Under the pieces are notes generated by a model. That model was not told where the DNA came from, ran no database searches, and saw only the letters and a program-made list of their open reading frames with translations. Made by a program: the position numbers and the translations under genes. Positions 8,372-17,194 of a DNA stretch of 64,000 bases are shown here, piece by piece; the stretch's first letter is position 1; every line of letters begins with the position of its first letter. This DNA is from Dyadobacter soli (lineage in GTDB: Bacteria; Bacteroidota; Bacteroidia; Cytophagales; Spirosomataceae), in NCBI RefSeq assembly GCF_900101885.1, contig NZ_FNAN01000018.1, positions 145,336 to 209,335 on the forward strand, in the 5' to 3' direction.

Positions 8372-9841
8372 ATGAAAATGAAATACGCATTTCGCATTCT
8401 GCCGGCTTTTGTGGCGGCTGGAATGCTCGCAGGTTGTTCCAAAAATCCGGTGACGGGCAAAAAAGAGATCGTCTTCATGTCGCAGGAAAAAGAGATCGCG
8501 CTTGGTGCCGAATCACACCCGTCTATCGTGGCTACAATGGGCATTTACGACGATAAAAACCTGCAATCCTTCATCAACGAAAAGGGTATGGCCATGGCGA
8601 AAATCTCCCATCGTCCCGATTTGCCCTACAAATTCTTCATCGTCGACTCGCCGGTTGTCAACGCATTTGCCGTACCTGGCGGTTACGTATATTTCACACG
8701 GGGAATTATGGCGCATTTCAATAACGAGGCCGAATTCGCCGGGGTGCTCGGGCACGAAATCGGGCACATTACCGCCCGTCACTCTGCCCGCCAGCAAACT
8801 TCCCAGATTTTCGGGCAGGTAGGCCTTGCCGCAGGGATGATCCTTTCCCCGCAGGTACGCGCATTGGGCGACCAGGCGCAGCAGGCGCTGGGGCTGCTCT
8901 TTTTAAGTTACAGCCGCGATCATGAGACCGAATCGGACAAAATCGGGGTTGATTATTCCAGTAAAATCGGCTACGATGCCAGGGAAATGGCCGATTTCTT
9001 TGGTACACTCAAAAGAATCTCTGAAAAAGCCGGACAAGCCATTCCTACATTCCAATCGACCCACCCTGATCCGGGTGACCGTTTTACCAAAGTAGGCAAG
9101 CTGGCCGCCGAATACCAAGCAGCGCATCCGGGTAAGTACAACGTGAACCGGGACGTATATTTGCGGAAAATTGAGGGCATTATATACGGTGCCGACCCAC
9201 AGCAGGGCTTTGTGGAAAATAACAATTTTTACCACCCTTCCCTGAAATTCCAGTTCCCGGTACCGAGCGGCTGGCAGTACGAAAACTCGCCGGCACAGTT
9301 CCAGATGGCGGCCAAAGACGGCAAGTCGATGATGCTATTTACCCTCGCACAGGGCAAGACGCTCGAAGAAGCTTCACAGGCAGTCGTGAAAAATTACGGC
9401 CTGAAAGTGCTTGAAAACGATAAAACAACCATTAATGGCAACCCGGCGCTGGTGATGGTATCGCAGCAGTCCGAGCAAGGGGCCAACGGCCAGGCTGCCG
9501 CTGCAACCGCGAACACCATTCAGGTGGGTACGTGGCTGATCCAGTACGGCGGCAACATCTATGCCATTCATGGCGTGGCGGCGGCTGGTAACTATGCGGC
9601 TAATGCAGGTCAGTTCCGTTCGGTGGCGCAGGGTTTCAAATCCGTTTCTGATGCCAATATCCTCAACCGCCAGCCGGAACGTATCCGTATTAAAACCGCG
9701 CAACGGGACGCGACATTGCGCGAGGTGCTGAAAGACAACAACCAGCCGGATGGAAAGCTGGACGAACTGGCGATTATCAACGGCATGGCTTTGACCGATA
9801 AAGTCGCGAAAGGTTCGCTTTTCAAGACGCTTGGGAAGTAA
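8372..9841 (+). CDS. M48 family metallopeptidase, lipoprotein
   Basis: Zinc endopeptidase of the M48 (Ste24/BepA-like) family, expected in the periplasm as a lipoprotein and probably involved in envelope protein quality control. The signal ends in the lipobox LAGC with Cys22. HEIGH at residues 128-132 gives the zinc ligands and general base, and HETESD further on gives the third ligand. The peptidase domain covers about 40-270. The C-terminal part (about 285-489) is not TPR-like and ends in a segment resembling the last strand of a secreted Zn-protease accessory domain. Length 489 aa. It has its own promoter and no operon partners. Confidence 0.92.
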   Translation: MKMKYAFRILPAFVAAGMLAGCSKNPVTGKKEIVFMSQEKEIALGAESHPSIVATMGIYDDKNLQSFINEKGMAMAKISHRPDLPYKFFIVDSPVVNAFAVPGGYVYFTRGIMAHFNNEAEFAGVLGHEIGHITARHSARQQTSQIFGQVGLAAGMILSPQVRALGDQAQQALGLLFLSYSRDHETESDKIGVDYSSKIGYDAREMADFFGTLKRISEKAGQAIPTFQSTHPDPGDRFTKVGKLAAEYQAAHPGKYNVNRDVYLRKIEGIIYGADPQQGFVENNNFYHPSLKFQFPVPSGWQYENSPAQFQMAAKDGKSMMLFTLAQGKTLEEASQAVVKNYGLKVLENDKTTINGNPALVMVSQQSEQGANGQAAAATANTIQVGTWLIQYGGNIYAIHGVAAAGNYAANAGQFRSVAQGFKSVSDANILNRQPERIRIKTAQRDATLREVLKDNNQPDGKLDELAIINGMALTDKVAKGSLFKTLGK

Positions 9842-9863
9842 TTATAGACATTAGCGAGTGATG

Positions 9864-9893
9864 CGAGGGCGGTATGGGGACATGCCGCCCTCG
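9864..9893. terminator. GC-rich hairpin after the M48 gene
   Basis: CGAGGGCGG at 9864-9872 pairs with CCGCCCTCG at 9885-9893 around a 12-base loop, 23 bases after the stop codon. There is no T-tract, so intrinsic termination is only a possibility. Confidence 0.35.
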
Positions 9894-9973
9894 TGTGTAC
9901 GTAGGGTGTACCGGGCCGCTCGTCACACGTATCCAACCATTAGTCATCTTATCGCAAACTTTTTTAATTAGAA

Positions 9974-10005
9974 TTTGGTTGACATATCAACACAATATAC
10001 CTTTG
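9974..10005 (+). promoter_or_regulatory. marR promoter with operator in the spacer
   Basis: TTTG at 9974-9977 and TACCTTTG at 9998-10005 form a good Bacteroidota promoter with a 20-base gap. The inverted repeat GTTGACATATCAAC (9978-9991; arms GTTGA/TCAAC) fills most of the spacer, a position where a bound repressor would block polymerase. The same GTTGA-TATATCA sequence recurs upstream of the TolC gene, which suggests autoregulation by the MarR protein encoded immediately downstream. Confidence 0.65.
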
Positions 10006-10012
10006 TAACATC

Positions 10013-10480
10013 ATGAGCGCAAACATAGATAGCTGGCAGAACCTTAGGGAAGAATTGAAGAACTCGTTGCAGTTCAAATTGGGGGCCGTAACCAAAACGG
10101 TTTTCAAGAAAATGAATGCGGAGCTTGTCAATGAAGGTATTCCCGTGCTGGCGGAGCAGCTGCCGATCCTGATGGTTGTATATTTCCAGGAACAGGCGCG
10201 GACGCAGCAGGACATTGCCAATATTTTGCAAAAAGATAAAGCTGGAATCCAACGCTCTGTGCAGACTTTGCATAAGGATGGTTTCTTGAAAATCGAAAGT
10301 GATATTGAGGATAAAAGAAAGAACCTCATTTCGCTGACGCCAAGTGGAAAGTTCGTCTGTGAGCGCATTCAGTCGCTGGCGATCGCATTCAACAACCAGA
10401 TAATGGAGCATTTTACAGAGCAGGAATGGACGACGTTCCTCGGTTATCTGGACAGGGTCGTCAAAGTAGTAGACAAATAA
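10013..10480 (+). CDS. MarR family transcriptional regulator
   Basis: 155 residues with a MarR winged-helix layout: an N-terminal dimerisation helix, then a helix-turn-helix around residues 62-95 (RTQQDIANILQKDKAGIQRSVQTL) and a wing (SDIEDKRKNLISLTPSGK) with the D-x-R-x3 basic pattern of the family. It is followed in the same direction by genes for a TolC, adaptor and RND pump, so it very likely represses that efflux system. Shared inverted repeats upstream of both units support this. The inducing ligand is unknown. Confidence 0.92.
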   Translation: MSANIDSWQNLREELKNSLQFKLGAVTKTVFKKMNAELVNEGIPVLAEQLPILMVVYFQEQARTQQDIANILQKDKAGIQRSVQTLHKDGFLKIESDIEDKRKNLISLTPSGKFVCERIQSLAIAFNNQIMEHFTEQEWTTFLGYLDRVVKVVDK

Positions 10481-10496
10481 ATTTTTTTGAATTAAT

Positions 10497-10527
10497 AGTT
10501 GATATATCACCAGTAGAGGTATCAACT
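10497..10527 (+). promoter_or_regulatory. operator-like inverted repeat upstream of the efflux operon
   Basis: AGTTGATA at 10497-10504 is the exact reverse complement of TATCAACT at 10520-10527. The left arm also sits in a 10-bp palindrome TGATATATCA (10500-10509). The half-site GTTGAT/ATCAAC matches the one in the marR promoter at 9978-9991. A weak -7-like TATCTTGC overlaps the right arm, so binding there would occlude the promoter. Confidence 0.55.
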
Positions 10528-10564
10528 ATCTTGCATTAGCCACAACAATCAACAACAGGTCAAA

Positions 10565-11896
10565 ATGAAAAGTAAATGGATCGCCGCAATCGTGTTAACC
10601 GCCGCCTCGGCGGTGCCGGGCTGGGCGCAGACGACGCTGAGTCTGAAAGATTGCATTGCCTACGGGATCAAGAACAACGGGAATGTTAAAATAGCTCAGT
10701 ATAAGGAGAGTACGGCCGTGCAGCAGGGACGTGAGGCACTGGCGGGTTATCTGCCGCAAGTAGCGGGTACCGGGTCGCTCGACGATAACCTGAAATTGCA
10801 ATCGACCGTGTTGCCGGGTGCGCTGTTTGGCGGGGAAGACCGCCGCGTGGCGCTGGGTACCAAGTACCAGAGCAATGCGTCGGCGCAGGTAGACCAGGTG
10901 GTGTTCGACCAGGCGATGCTGATCGGTATCAAAGCCAACAAGCCGAACCAGGAGAACGCCGCATTGAACGCGAAGAAGACAAAGGAGACGATCATATATA
11001 ATGTAGCGAACGCCTATTACCAGGTTTTTGTGACGCAGCAGCAGATCGCGCTTTTGAAGGATAACCTGGATAAAACCAGCCAAATCCTCAGCACATTAAA
11101 ACTGCAACTCGATAACGGCGTGATCAAAAAAGTGGATTACGACCGCACGCAGGTGAATTTGAACAATATCAAATCGCAGCTGACATTGGCGGAAAGCAAT
11201 CTTACGCTTTCTGAAAACCAGTTGAAATTCCAGATGGGCATGTCGCTTACCGAGCAGCTCGTTTTGGCAGATAATCCGCTCGACCAGCCATTCAAGCTCG
11301 TCGAGCCGGGTCAGTTCAATGCTTCCAACCTGACCGATTTTAAAATACAAAACCTGAATATGGAGCTGCAACAGCTCGAAAAGGCGCGCATTAAGGCGGG
11401 GTATCTACCCAAAGTGTCGGTTTACGGCCGCTATGGCGTGCAGGCGCTCGGTAATGACCTCGGTACTTCCTGGGGCAACTGGTTCAGCTACGGCGCTATC
11501 GGTTTAAAACTGAACATCCCGATTTTTGACAGCTTCCGCCGCGACGCGCAATTCAAACAGGCCGATCTGAACCTGATGACGCAGAAAGAGCAGCTGAAAC
11601 TCAATGTACAGAACTACGAATTGCAGAACAGCAATGCATTGACCCAGCTACAAAAAGCAAAATCCAGTCTGGCCAGCGACGAAAACAACGTAAGCCTCGC
11701 GAAGGAAGTATACGATGTGACGACGCTTCAATACCGCAAAGGCACTGTGCCGCTGACGGATTTATTGAATGCAGAGACTTCGTATAAGGAGTCGCAAAGC
11801 AACTATATCAATTCCATGCTGAGCTACTACCAGGCAAAACTCGGTTTGGAGCAATCCACCGGCAGCCTCAACGAATTTTACACCGCATTACCATAG
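10565..11896 (+). CDS. TolC family outer membrane efflux protein
   Basis: Outer-membrane channel of the tripartite efflux pump. A signal peptide (cleavage after GWA) is followed by two repeats of the OEP coiled-coil/hairpin domain (about 30-210 and 235-430), rich in Gln/Asn/Leu heptads such as LKLQLDNGVIKKVDYDRTQVNLNNIKSQL. Length 443 aa is normal. It is the first of three genes (outer membrane channel, adaptor, inner membrane pump) in one direction, preceded by a likely MarR operator. Confidence 0.94.
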   Translation: MKSKWIAAIVLTAASAVPGWAQTTLSLKDCIAYGIKNNGNVKIAQYKESTAVQQGREALAGYLPQVAGTGSLDDNLKLQSTVLPGALFGGEDRRVALGTKYQSNASAQVDQVVFDQAMLIGIKANKPNQENAALNAKKTKETIIYNVANAYYQVFVTQQQIALLKDNLDKTSQILSTLKLQLDNGVIKKVDYDRTQVNLNNIKSQLTLAESNLTLSENQLKFQMGMSLTEQLVLADNPLDQPFKLVEPGQFNASNLTDFKIQNLNMELQQLEKARIKAGYLPKVSVYGRYGVQALGNDLGTSWGNWFSYGAIGLKLNIPIFDSFRRDAQFKQADLNLMTQKEQLKLNVQNYELQNSNALTQLQKAKSSLASDENNVSLAKEVYDVTTLQYRKGTVPLTDLLNAETSYKESQSNYINSMLSYYQAKLGLEQSTGSLNEFYTALP

Positions 11897-11923
11897 CACT
11901 TCATCAACAAACCAACATTATTC

Positions 11924-11987
11924 ACTCATTCACTCATTGACTCATTCGACATTCAGTCATTCGGTCATTCAGTCATTCAGTCATTCA
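11924..11987. repeat. degenerate TCATTCAn tandem repeat
   Basis: Between the TolC and adaptor genes the sequence is a run of 8-10-base units built on CATTCA: TCATTCAC, CATTGACTCATTCGA, CATTCAG, TCATTCGG, then TCATTCAG twice and TCATTCAA. The last unit ends 6 bases before the adaptor ATG. The same TCATTCAA unit forms a perfect array at 42105-42190. Being intergenic inside an operon, changes in unit number would alter the leader of the adaptor gene but not its frame. Confidence 0.7.
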
Positions 11988-11992
11988 AAATT

Positions 11993-13045
11993 ATGAAGCG
12001 AAAACTCATCATCATCGGTTCCATCATCGTTATCGGCGTTCTGATCGGCGTGAGGCTGGTTGCTAACAAAGCCAAGATCGACGAGAAGAAGAAAATGCCC
12101 GAAAATAAGAATGTAACCATTCCGGTAACGGCCACCGCCGTACAGGAAGGCAGCGCAGACCAGCAACTGATCCGCACAGGGAGCCTCATTCCTTTCAAAG
12201 AAGCCGAAATTATGGCTACCGCGGCAGGTAAGGTACTGGCTGTGAAATACGAACTCGGCTCGCACGTGGCGCAAGGTGCAACTATTGTGAAAGTGGATAG
12301 CAAATTGAAAGAGCTTTCCCTCGAAGCTACGGAGCTGAATATCAATAAACTGAAAAAGGATACGGATCGTTATTCCAAACTTTTGGCAGGCAATGCAGCC
12401 ACCGAAGTGCAGGTGAACGATACCAAATACAACTACGACAATGCATTGAACCAGGCCGAGCAGATCGAGCAGCAGATCAGTGACGCGTCCATTCAGGCGC
12501 CGATCAGCGGCCGCATTGTGAAGAAAAACATCGAGCCGGGCGAATTTGTGAACGTGGGTACTTCGCTTGGAACGATCCTCGATGTATCGCGTCTGAAAGT
12601 GCAGGTGATGATCAACGAAAACGATGTTTACAAGCTCAAAGAAGGCCAGCACGTGCAGGTGAGCACCAGCATTTTCCCCGGTAAGAAGATCGACGGCGTG
12701 ATTTCCTACATCGCCCCGCAAGGCGACGAGTCGCACAACTACCCGGTGGAAATTGTGGTGAAAAACTCTACCGAACTGAAAGCCGGTACGTTCGTAACTG
12801 TGGAATTTCAGCAAAAAAGCAGCGCGCAGTCGCTCCTGATCCCGCGCAGCGCGCTCGTGGAAAGCGTGCGTAACCCGTATGTATACGTGGTGGAAGGCGG
12901 CGTGGCGAAACAACGTAAAATTGAAGTAGGCCGCGAAGCAGGCGACAATGTGGAAGTGTTGGCAGGCCTGAAAGCCGGCGAGACGGTGGTTACGACCGGA
13001 CAGATCAACCTCAGCGAAGGCGCGGCGGTGACCGTTACAAAATAA
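11993..13045 (+). CDS. efflux RND transporter periplasmic adaptor subunit
   Basis: Membrane fusion protein linking the inner-membrane pump to TolC. An N-terminal hydrophobic anchor (LIIIGSIIVIGVLIGVRLVA) lacks a lipobox. The biotinyl-lipoyl domain halves (LIPFKEAEIMATAAGKVLAVKYELGSHVAQG and ISGRIVKKNIEPGEFVNVGTS) flank a helical hairpin, and a beta-barrel and membrane-proximal domain follow to residue 350. Length 350 aa is typical. It lies 97 bases after the TolC gene and 25 bases before the RND gene; these are clearly one operon. Confidence 0.95.
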   Translation: MKRKLIIIGSIIVIGVLIGVRLVANKAKIDEKKKMPENKNVTIPVTATAVQEGSADQQLIRTGSLIPFKEAEIMATAAGKVLAVKYELGSHVAQGATIVKVDSKLKELSLEATELNINKLKKDTDRYSKLLAGNAATEVQVNDTKYNYDNALNQAEQIEQQISDASIQAPISGRIVKKNIEPGEFVNVGTSLGTILDVSRLKVQVMINENDVYKLKEGQHVQVSTSIFPGKKIDGVISYIAPQGDESHNYPVEIVVKNSTELKAGTFVTVEFQQKSSAQSLLIPRSALVESVRNPYVYVVEGGVAKQRKIEVGREAGDNVEVLAGLKAGETVVTTGQINLSEGAAVTVTK

Positions 13046-13070
13046 TCTTCATCAGCAAACTGAAAGAACT

Positions 13071-16000
13071 ATGTCAATTACCGAAGTAGCCGTAAAGAGA
13101 CCGCTCTTCATCACCGTAGTATTCGTGGTACTGATACTGTTCGGTTTGATTAGCTACAACCAATTGTCTTACAACTTGTTGCCCAAATTTGAGGCCAATG
13201 TTGTGAGCGTAATGACGACTTACCGCGGAGCTTCCGCGGATGAAGTCGAAACGAACGTGACGAAGCATATTGAGGACGCTGTGTCCGCCATTGAAGGTCT
13301 GGACCAGATCAACTCGACTTCGCAGGAAGGTGTGTCGTCTGTGATTATCCAGTTGAAACAAGGCATTAGCGTCGATCTGGCGCAGCAGGAAGCGCAGCGG
13401 AAGGTGGAGCAAGTGATTTCGCTTCTGCCCGATGACGCGGATCGTCCCGTAATCAACAAATTCTCTACGGACGAAATCCCGGTTTTGAGAATGGGTGTGA
13501 CCGCGAACCTTTCGCCATCCGCATTGTACGACCTCATCGATGACAAGCTGAAACCGCAGCTTTCGAACGTGACCGGAGTGGGGCAGGTGACCATTATTGG
13601 TGGTACCGAGCGCCAGATCCAGGTAAACATCAGCCAGGATAAATTGAAGGCCTACCATTTGTCGATCAGCCAGGTTTCGGCTGCGATCAACAATGCGAAC
13701 ACTTCTTACCCGGCCGGCCAGGTGAAAACCCAGGACGACCAGTTGTCCATCCGTTTCGACGCGAAGCTCACTACCGTTGCCAATTTGAGAAATGTAATCG
13801 TAGGTAAATCTTCCAATGGCGGACAGATCTTCCTGCGCGACATTGCAGAGGTTTACGACGGTGTTGCGGATGCTACTGCGGTGAACCACATCAATGGTCG
13901 CCCGTCCGTGGCATTGCAAATCCAGAAACAATCTGACGCGAATGCCGTAGACGTGAGTAAGCTCACCCGCGAGCGTTTGACCAGCCTTGAAAAGCAATAC
14001 GAAGCGCAAGGTTTGAAGTTTAACATTGCTTCCGACCAGTCCATTTACACCTTGGCTTCGGCTGACGCCGTGGTATTCGACCTTGGGCTTGCGGTACTGA
14101 TTGTGTCCGTGGTAATGCTTTTGTTCCTGCACAGTTTCCGGAGCTCGATGTTCATCCTCGTGGCATTGCCATCGTCGATGATCCCGACATTTATATTGAT
14201 GAGTGTGATGGGCTTCTCGCTCAACCTGATGACCCTCATGGCGCTTTCGCTCGTGGTGGGTATCCTCGTCGATGACTCCATTGTGGTGTTGGAAAACATT
14301 AACCGCCACATGGAAATGGGCAAAAGCCGCTGGCAGGCCGCATTGGACGGCCGCGCCGAAATCGGTTTCACCGCATTGGCGATTACATTGGTAGACGTCG
14401 TGGTATTCGTGCCGCTTGCATTGACGCAGGGTTTGATCGGTAATATTTTGCGCGAATTCTCGCTCGTGGTCGTGTTCTCGACATTGATGAGCTTGCTCGT
14501 ATCGTTTACATTAACCCCGTTGCTCGCCTCGCGTTTCGGTAAAGTAGAAGTTTTGGATAAAAACAGCCTCTGGGGTCGTTTGAACCTCGGTTTTGAGCAT
14601 CTTCTGGATAATGTAAAAGAAGAATACGGTCGGATTCTGACCTGGGTACTGGGTCACAAACGCTACATTTTCCTGCTCTCGTTTGCATTGATTATCGGTT
14701 CTATCGCATTGGTACCGGGCGGATTCGTAGGAGCGGCTTTCATGCAGCAAAGCGACCGCGGCGAGTTGAATGTTTCCATTGAATTGGCGCCTACTGCTTC
14801 GGTATACCAAACCAATCAGGTAGCACAGCGTGTGGAGAAGATTCTGCTCGGCAAACCGGAGGTTACCAAGGTATTTACCAATGTCGGTTACAGCAGCACC
14901 GGCTTGGGAACCACTTCCAACAGCAACATTGCCGATTTGACCGTGCAATTGGTGGATAAAAAAGAGCGTACCATTTCGTCCGAAGAATTTGGCCAGAATA
15001 TCCAGAACGAGATCCTCCAAATCCCGGGCGTAAAAGTGACCGTCGCACCGACCTCGATCACCGGTAATGCGAACCAGGCGCCGATCCAGGTAGCTGTGAA
15101 AGGTACCGATATGGCAGTGATCCGGAAAGTTGCTGCACAAGTGAAAGACATCGTGACTTCCGTGCCTGGTTCTTCCAACGTAGATTACTCCGTGGACGAC
15201 CCGAAACCGGAAGTAGGCGTAACCCTCGACCGTGAGAAAATGGCGCAACTCGGCATCAATGCAGCCGAAGTAGGTGCGACTTTACAAACTGCATTCCGTG
15301 GCGACGACCGTTCGAAATTCAAGCAAAATGGCAAGGAGTATGACATTATGGTCAACCTCGACCAGTTCGACCGCTCCAAAGCCGACGACATCCGCCACCT
15401 GAATTTCGTGAACAGCCAGGGCCAGACCTTCGAGCTCTCGCAATTCGCGACCATTCGCGAGGGAATGGGTGAAAGCGTCCTGCAACGCATCGACCGCCTG
15501 TCGTCGATCACCATCAACTCGCAGGTAGTAGGCCGCCCGTCCGGTTCCATCGGCGCCGACATTCAGGCCAAAATGGCGAAAGTGAAGCTCCCCGAAGGCA
15601 TTAGCATCGAGTACCGCGGCGACCTGAAAAACCAGGCCGACGCATTCGGCAGCCTCGGCGTGGCATTGCTGCTCGGTATCATCCTGATCTACCTTATTAT
15701 GGTAGCGCTTTATGAAAGTACCATTTACCCGTTTGTGGTACTCTTCTCGATCCCGGTAGCCCTCGTCGGCGCATTAACCGCCCTGGCCCTGACCATGGAA
15801 AGCCTCACGATCTTCTCGATCGTAGGTATGATCATGCTACTTGGTCTTGTAGCCAAAAATGCGATCCTGATCGTCGACTTCGCCAACCAGCTGAAAGAAG
15901 AAGGTTATGCATTGAAAGAAGCCCTCATCGAAGCCGGCAAGGAACGTCTCCGCCCGATTTTGATGACCACCATCGCGATGATCGCGGGTATGCTCCCCAT

Positions 16001-16193
16001 TGCCCTCGCATCCGGCGACGGTGCCGAGGTGAAGAACGGCATGGCCTGGGTAATCATCGGCGGCCTCACCAGCTCACTTACTTTGACCTTGTTCCTCGTA
16101 CCTAGCGCTTATTATGTGGTGGATCGGATCAAGGAGCGATTTGCTAAGCGGAAGAAGCGGAAAGTGAAGGAGGAGATGGTTTTGGAGGCTTGA
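13071..16193 (+). CDS. RND family multidrug efflux permease (AcrB/HAE1-like)
   Basis: Proton-driven inner-membrane pump, 1040 aa, the standard RND length. It has twelve predicted membrane segments in two halves, with the first at 12-30 and the groups around 335-480 and 865-1020. Two large periplasmic loops contain the porter and docking domains. The transmembrane-4 motif VGILVDDSIVVLENI carries the proton-relay aspartate pair, and GLVAKNAILIVDFANQL in TM10 supplies the lysine. Substrates cannot be told from sequence. Third gene of the MarR-controlled efflux set; a strong hairpin terminator follows. Confidence 0.96.
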   Translation: MSITEVAVKRPLFITVVFVVLILFGLISYNQLSYNLLPKFEANVVSVMTTYRGASADEVETNVTKHIEDAVSAIEGLDQINSTSQEGVSSVIIQLKQGISVDLAQQEAQRKVEQVISLLPDDADRPVINKFSTDEIPVLRMGVTANLSPSALYDLIDDKLKPQLSNVTGVGQVTIIGGTERQIQVNISQDKLKAYHLSISQVSAAINNANTSYPAGQVKTQDDQLSIRFDAKLTTVANLRNVIVGKSSNGGQIFLRDIAEVYDGVADATAVNHINGRPSVALQIQKQSDANAVDVSKLTRERLTSLEKQYEAQGLKFNIASDQSIYTLASADAVVFDLGLAVLIVSVVMLLFLHSFRSSMFILVALPSSMIPTFILMSVMGFSLNLMTLMALSLVVGILVDDSIVVLENINRHMEMGKSRWQAALDGRAEIGFTALAITLVDVVVFVPLALTQGLIGNILREFSLVVVFSTLMSLLVSFTLTPLLASRFGKVEVLDKNSLWGRLNLGFEHLLDNVKEEYGRILTWVLGHKRYIFLLSFALIIGSIALVPGGFVGAAFMQQSDRGELNVSIELAPTASVYQTNQVAQRVEKILLGKPEVTKVFTNVGYSSTGLGTTSNSNIADLTVQLVDKKERTISSEEFGQNIQNEILQIPGVKVTVAPTSITGNANQAPIQVAVKGTDMAVIRKVAAQVKDIVTSVPGSSNVDYSVDDPKPEVGVTLDREKMAQLGINAAEVGATLQTAFRGDDRSKFKQNGKEYDIMVNLDQFDRSKADDIRHLNFVNSQGQTFELSQFATIREGMGESVLQRIDRLSSITINSQVVGRPSGSIGADIQAKMAKVKLPEGISIEYRGDLKNQADAFGSLGVALLLGIILIYLIMVALYESTIYPFVVLFSIPVALVGALTALALTMESLTIFSIVGMIMLLGLVAKNAILIVDFANQLKEEGYALKEALIEAGKERLRPILMTTIAMIAGMLPIALASGDGAEVKNGMAWVIIGGLTSSLTLTLFLVPSAYYVVDRIKERFAKRKKRKVKEEMVLEA

Positions 16194-16232
16194 TAGTCTT
16201 TTGATAAATGTGCCTGATGGCACAGATATAAT

Positions 16233-16273
16233 GCAAATGCCCTGCTGTTTTGATGGCGGGGCATTTGCTTTTT
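16233..16273 (+). terminator. intrinsic terminator after the RND operon
   Basis: GCAAATGCCC at 16233-16242 is perfectly complementary to GGGCATTTGC at 16259-16268, followed by five T. The T-run overlaps the stop of the convergent 80-aa gene, so it may serve both strands. Confidence 0.8.
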
Positions 16274-16514
16274 ACGCTTTCACACTTTCAATGCGCTGTA
16301 TGAAAAGCGTCAGCTCGCGAAAAGTCATGAAAATGTCACTAACACGCGGATTGTAGCCGGCCTCCTGCTGGAATGCCATCGAATCACTGTAAATCGACCA
16401 CAAGTGATCCCGAATTTCCGCGGGGCTGCCTACATTCAAAAGTTCTTTTACTTGCTTGCCGTAAGCGAGGCACACCGAATCCTCGGATTCGGTCGTGTGT
16501 GATGAAGTTGTCAT
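16272..16514 (-). CDS. hypothetical protein, 80 aa
   Basis: A short soluble protein (MTTSSHTTESEDSVCLAYGKQ...) predicted mostly helical. It contains LLNVGSPAEIRDHLWSIYSDSM and ends FIQRIESVKA. I do not recognise a family. Its ATG overlaps the TGA of a 41-aa upstream reading frame as ATGA, which hints at translational coupling, and the preceding 100 bases are rich in inverted repeats. It converges on the RND operon and shares its terminator region. Confidence 0.6.
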   Translation of the reverse strand: MTTSSHTTESEDSVCLAYGKQVKELLNVGSPAEIRDHLWSIYSDSMAFQQEAGYNPRVSDIFMTFRELTLFIQRIESVKA

Positions 16515-16636
16515 GCTGATAATGTGTTAGGTGGAATGAAAATGCCCTGCGTTAGGCGACCTAACGCCATTATCAGCGTTCGGGGCCTTTCGAAACACCC
16601 ACACCATAGCAGGGCAAACCGTTGTTGCTTTTTCAT
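16511..16636 (-). CDS. possible 41-aa leader peptide
   Basis: A small frame (MKKQQRFALLWCGCFERPRT... to TLSA) ends in TGA overlapping the ATG of the 80-aa gene by one base (ATGA). It is basic and has no recognisable domain. The overlap and the strong stem-loops within it are the only arguments for translation. It could instead be a non-coding structured leader. Confidence 0.3.
   Translation of the reverse strand: MKKQQRFALLWCGCFERPRTLIMALGRLTQGIFIPPNTLSA
16516..16615. repeat. nested, mutually exclusive inverted repeats
   Basis: CTGATAATG (16516-16524) pairs with CATTATCAG (16568-16576). Inside it, GCGTTAGG (16549-16556) pairs with CCTAACGC (16560-16567) around a 3-base loop. GCCCTGC (16544-16550) pairs with GCAGGGC (16609-16615) and shares two bases with the previous stem, so those two stems compete. 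This layout resembles an attenuator-type leader for the 80-aa gene on the minus strand. Confidence 0.5.
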
Positions 16637-16802
16637 ATTGATAGTGTTTAAGGTGGGTGTAAGTTGGGTAGTTAACAGAGAAAACACAAGCAAAATACAT
16701 TTGGGTTTTCCTGCGGTAGGGGATTGGAAATAAAGAGGAGGTAACGGGTTTCCAAATGGATGATCACGGCACCAGTCACGTGTGTAGGTAGAGGGGAAAA
16801 GC

Positions 16803-17180
16803 TCAAAACTCAATCAGTTCAATTACCTCGCATTCCCCGACACTTCTGTTGCCTTCCTTAAAATATCCGATCGTTCCGACCCTCAAATATTCCTTATGGT
16901 AAGGGATGAAGTCCTTGGTGACGATCCACATCGTGGCAGTTCCGGATAAGGGTACAAATTCTGTCCCATCGAGAATGCGACCGTTCTCATCCTCAAATTC
17001 CGGCCAGATCATGTAGATTGAATGCTTGAACTTGCCTTCATTCTTATAGTGGAAGTCGCATTTGTAATGCTGCAAAGCGGGATTGTAGCGGCCGCCTTCT
17101 TCATAAGAATAAAGCCGGTACTTGACCCGGAAATTAGGTCCGCGGTTGAATGAGGTTTCGTAGGGGCAGAATTCAGACAT
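16803..17180 (-). CDS. hypothetical protein, 125 aa
   Basis: Soluble, beta-strand-rich protein (MSEFCPYETSFNRGPNFRVKYRLYSYEEGG...). The middle has an EFEDENG turn and the end YLRVGTIGYFKEGNRSVGECEVIELIEF, which resembles the closing strands of a small beta-barrel such as the EF-Tu C-terminal fold, though I cannot assign a family. It sits 14 bases downstream of the antitoxin-like gene on the same strand and may be the third gene of that unit. Confidence 0.6.
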   Translation of the reverse strand: MSEFCPYETSFNRGPNFRVKYRLYSYEEGGRYNPALQHYKCDFHYKNEGKFKHSIYMIWPEFEDENGRILDGTEFVPLSGTATMWIVTKDFIPYHKEYLRVGTIGYFKEGNRSVGECEVIELIEF

Positions 17181-17194
17181 GGTGGTTGGCAGAT

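Noticed and set aside
13074..14309. 411-aa frame antisense to the RND pump
   Set aside because: Histidine- and arginine-rich shadow of a highly conserved gene on the other strand.
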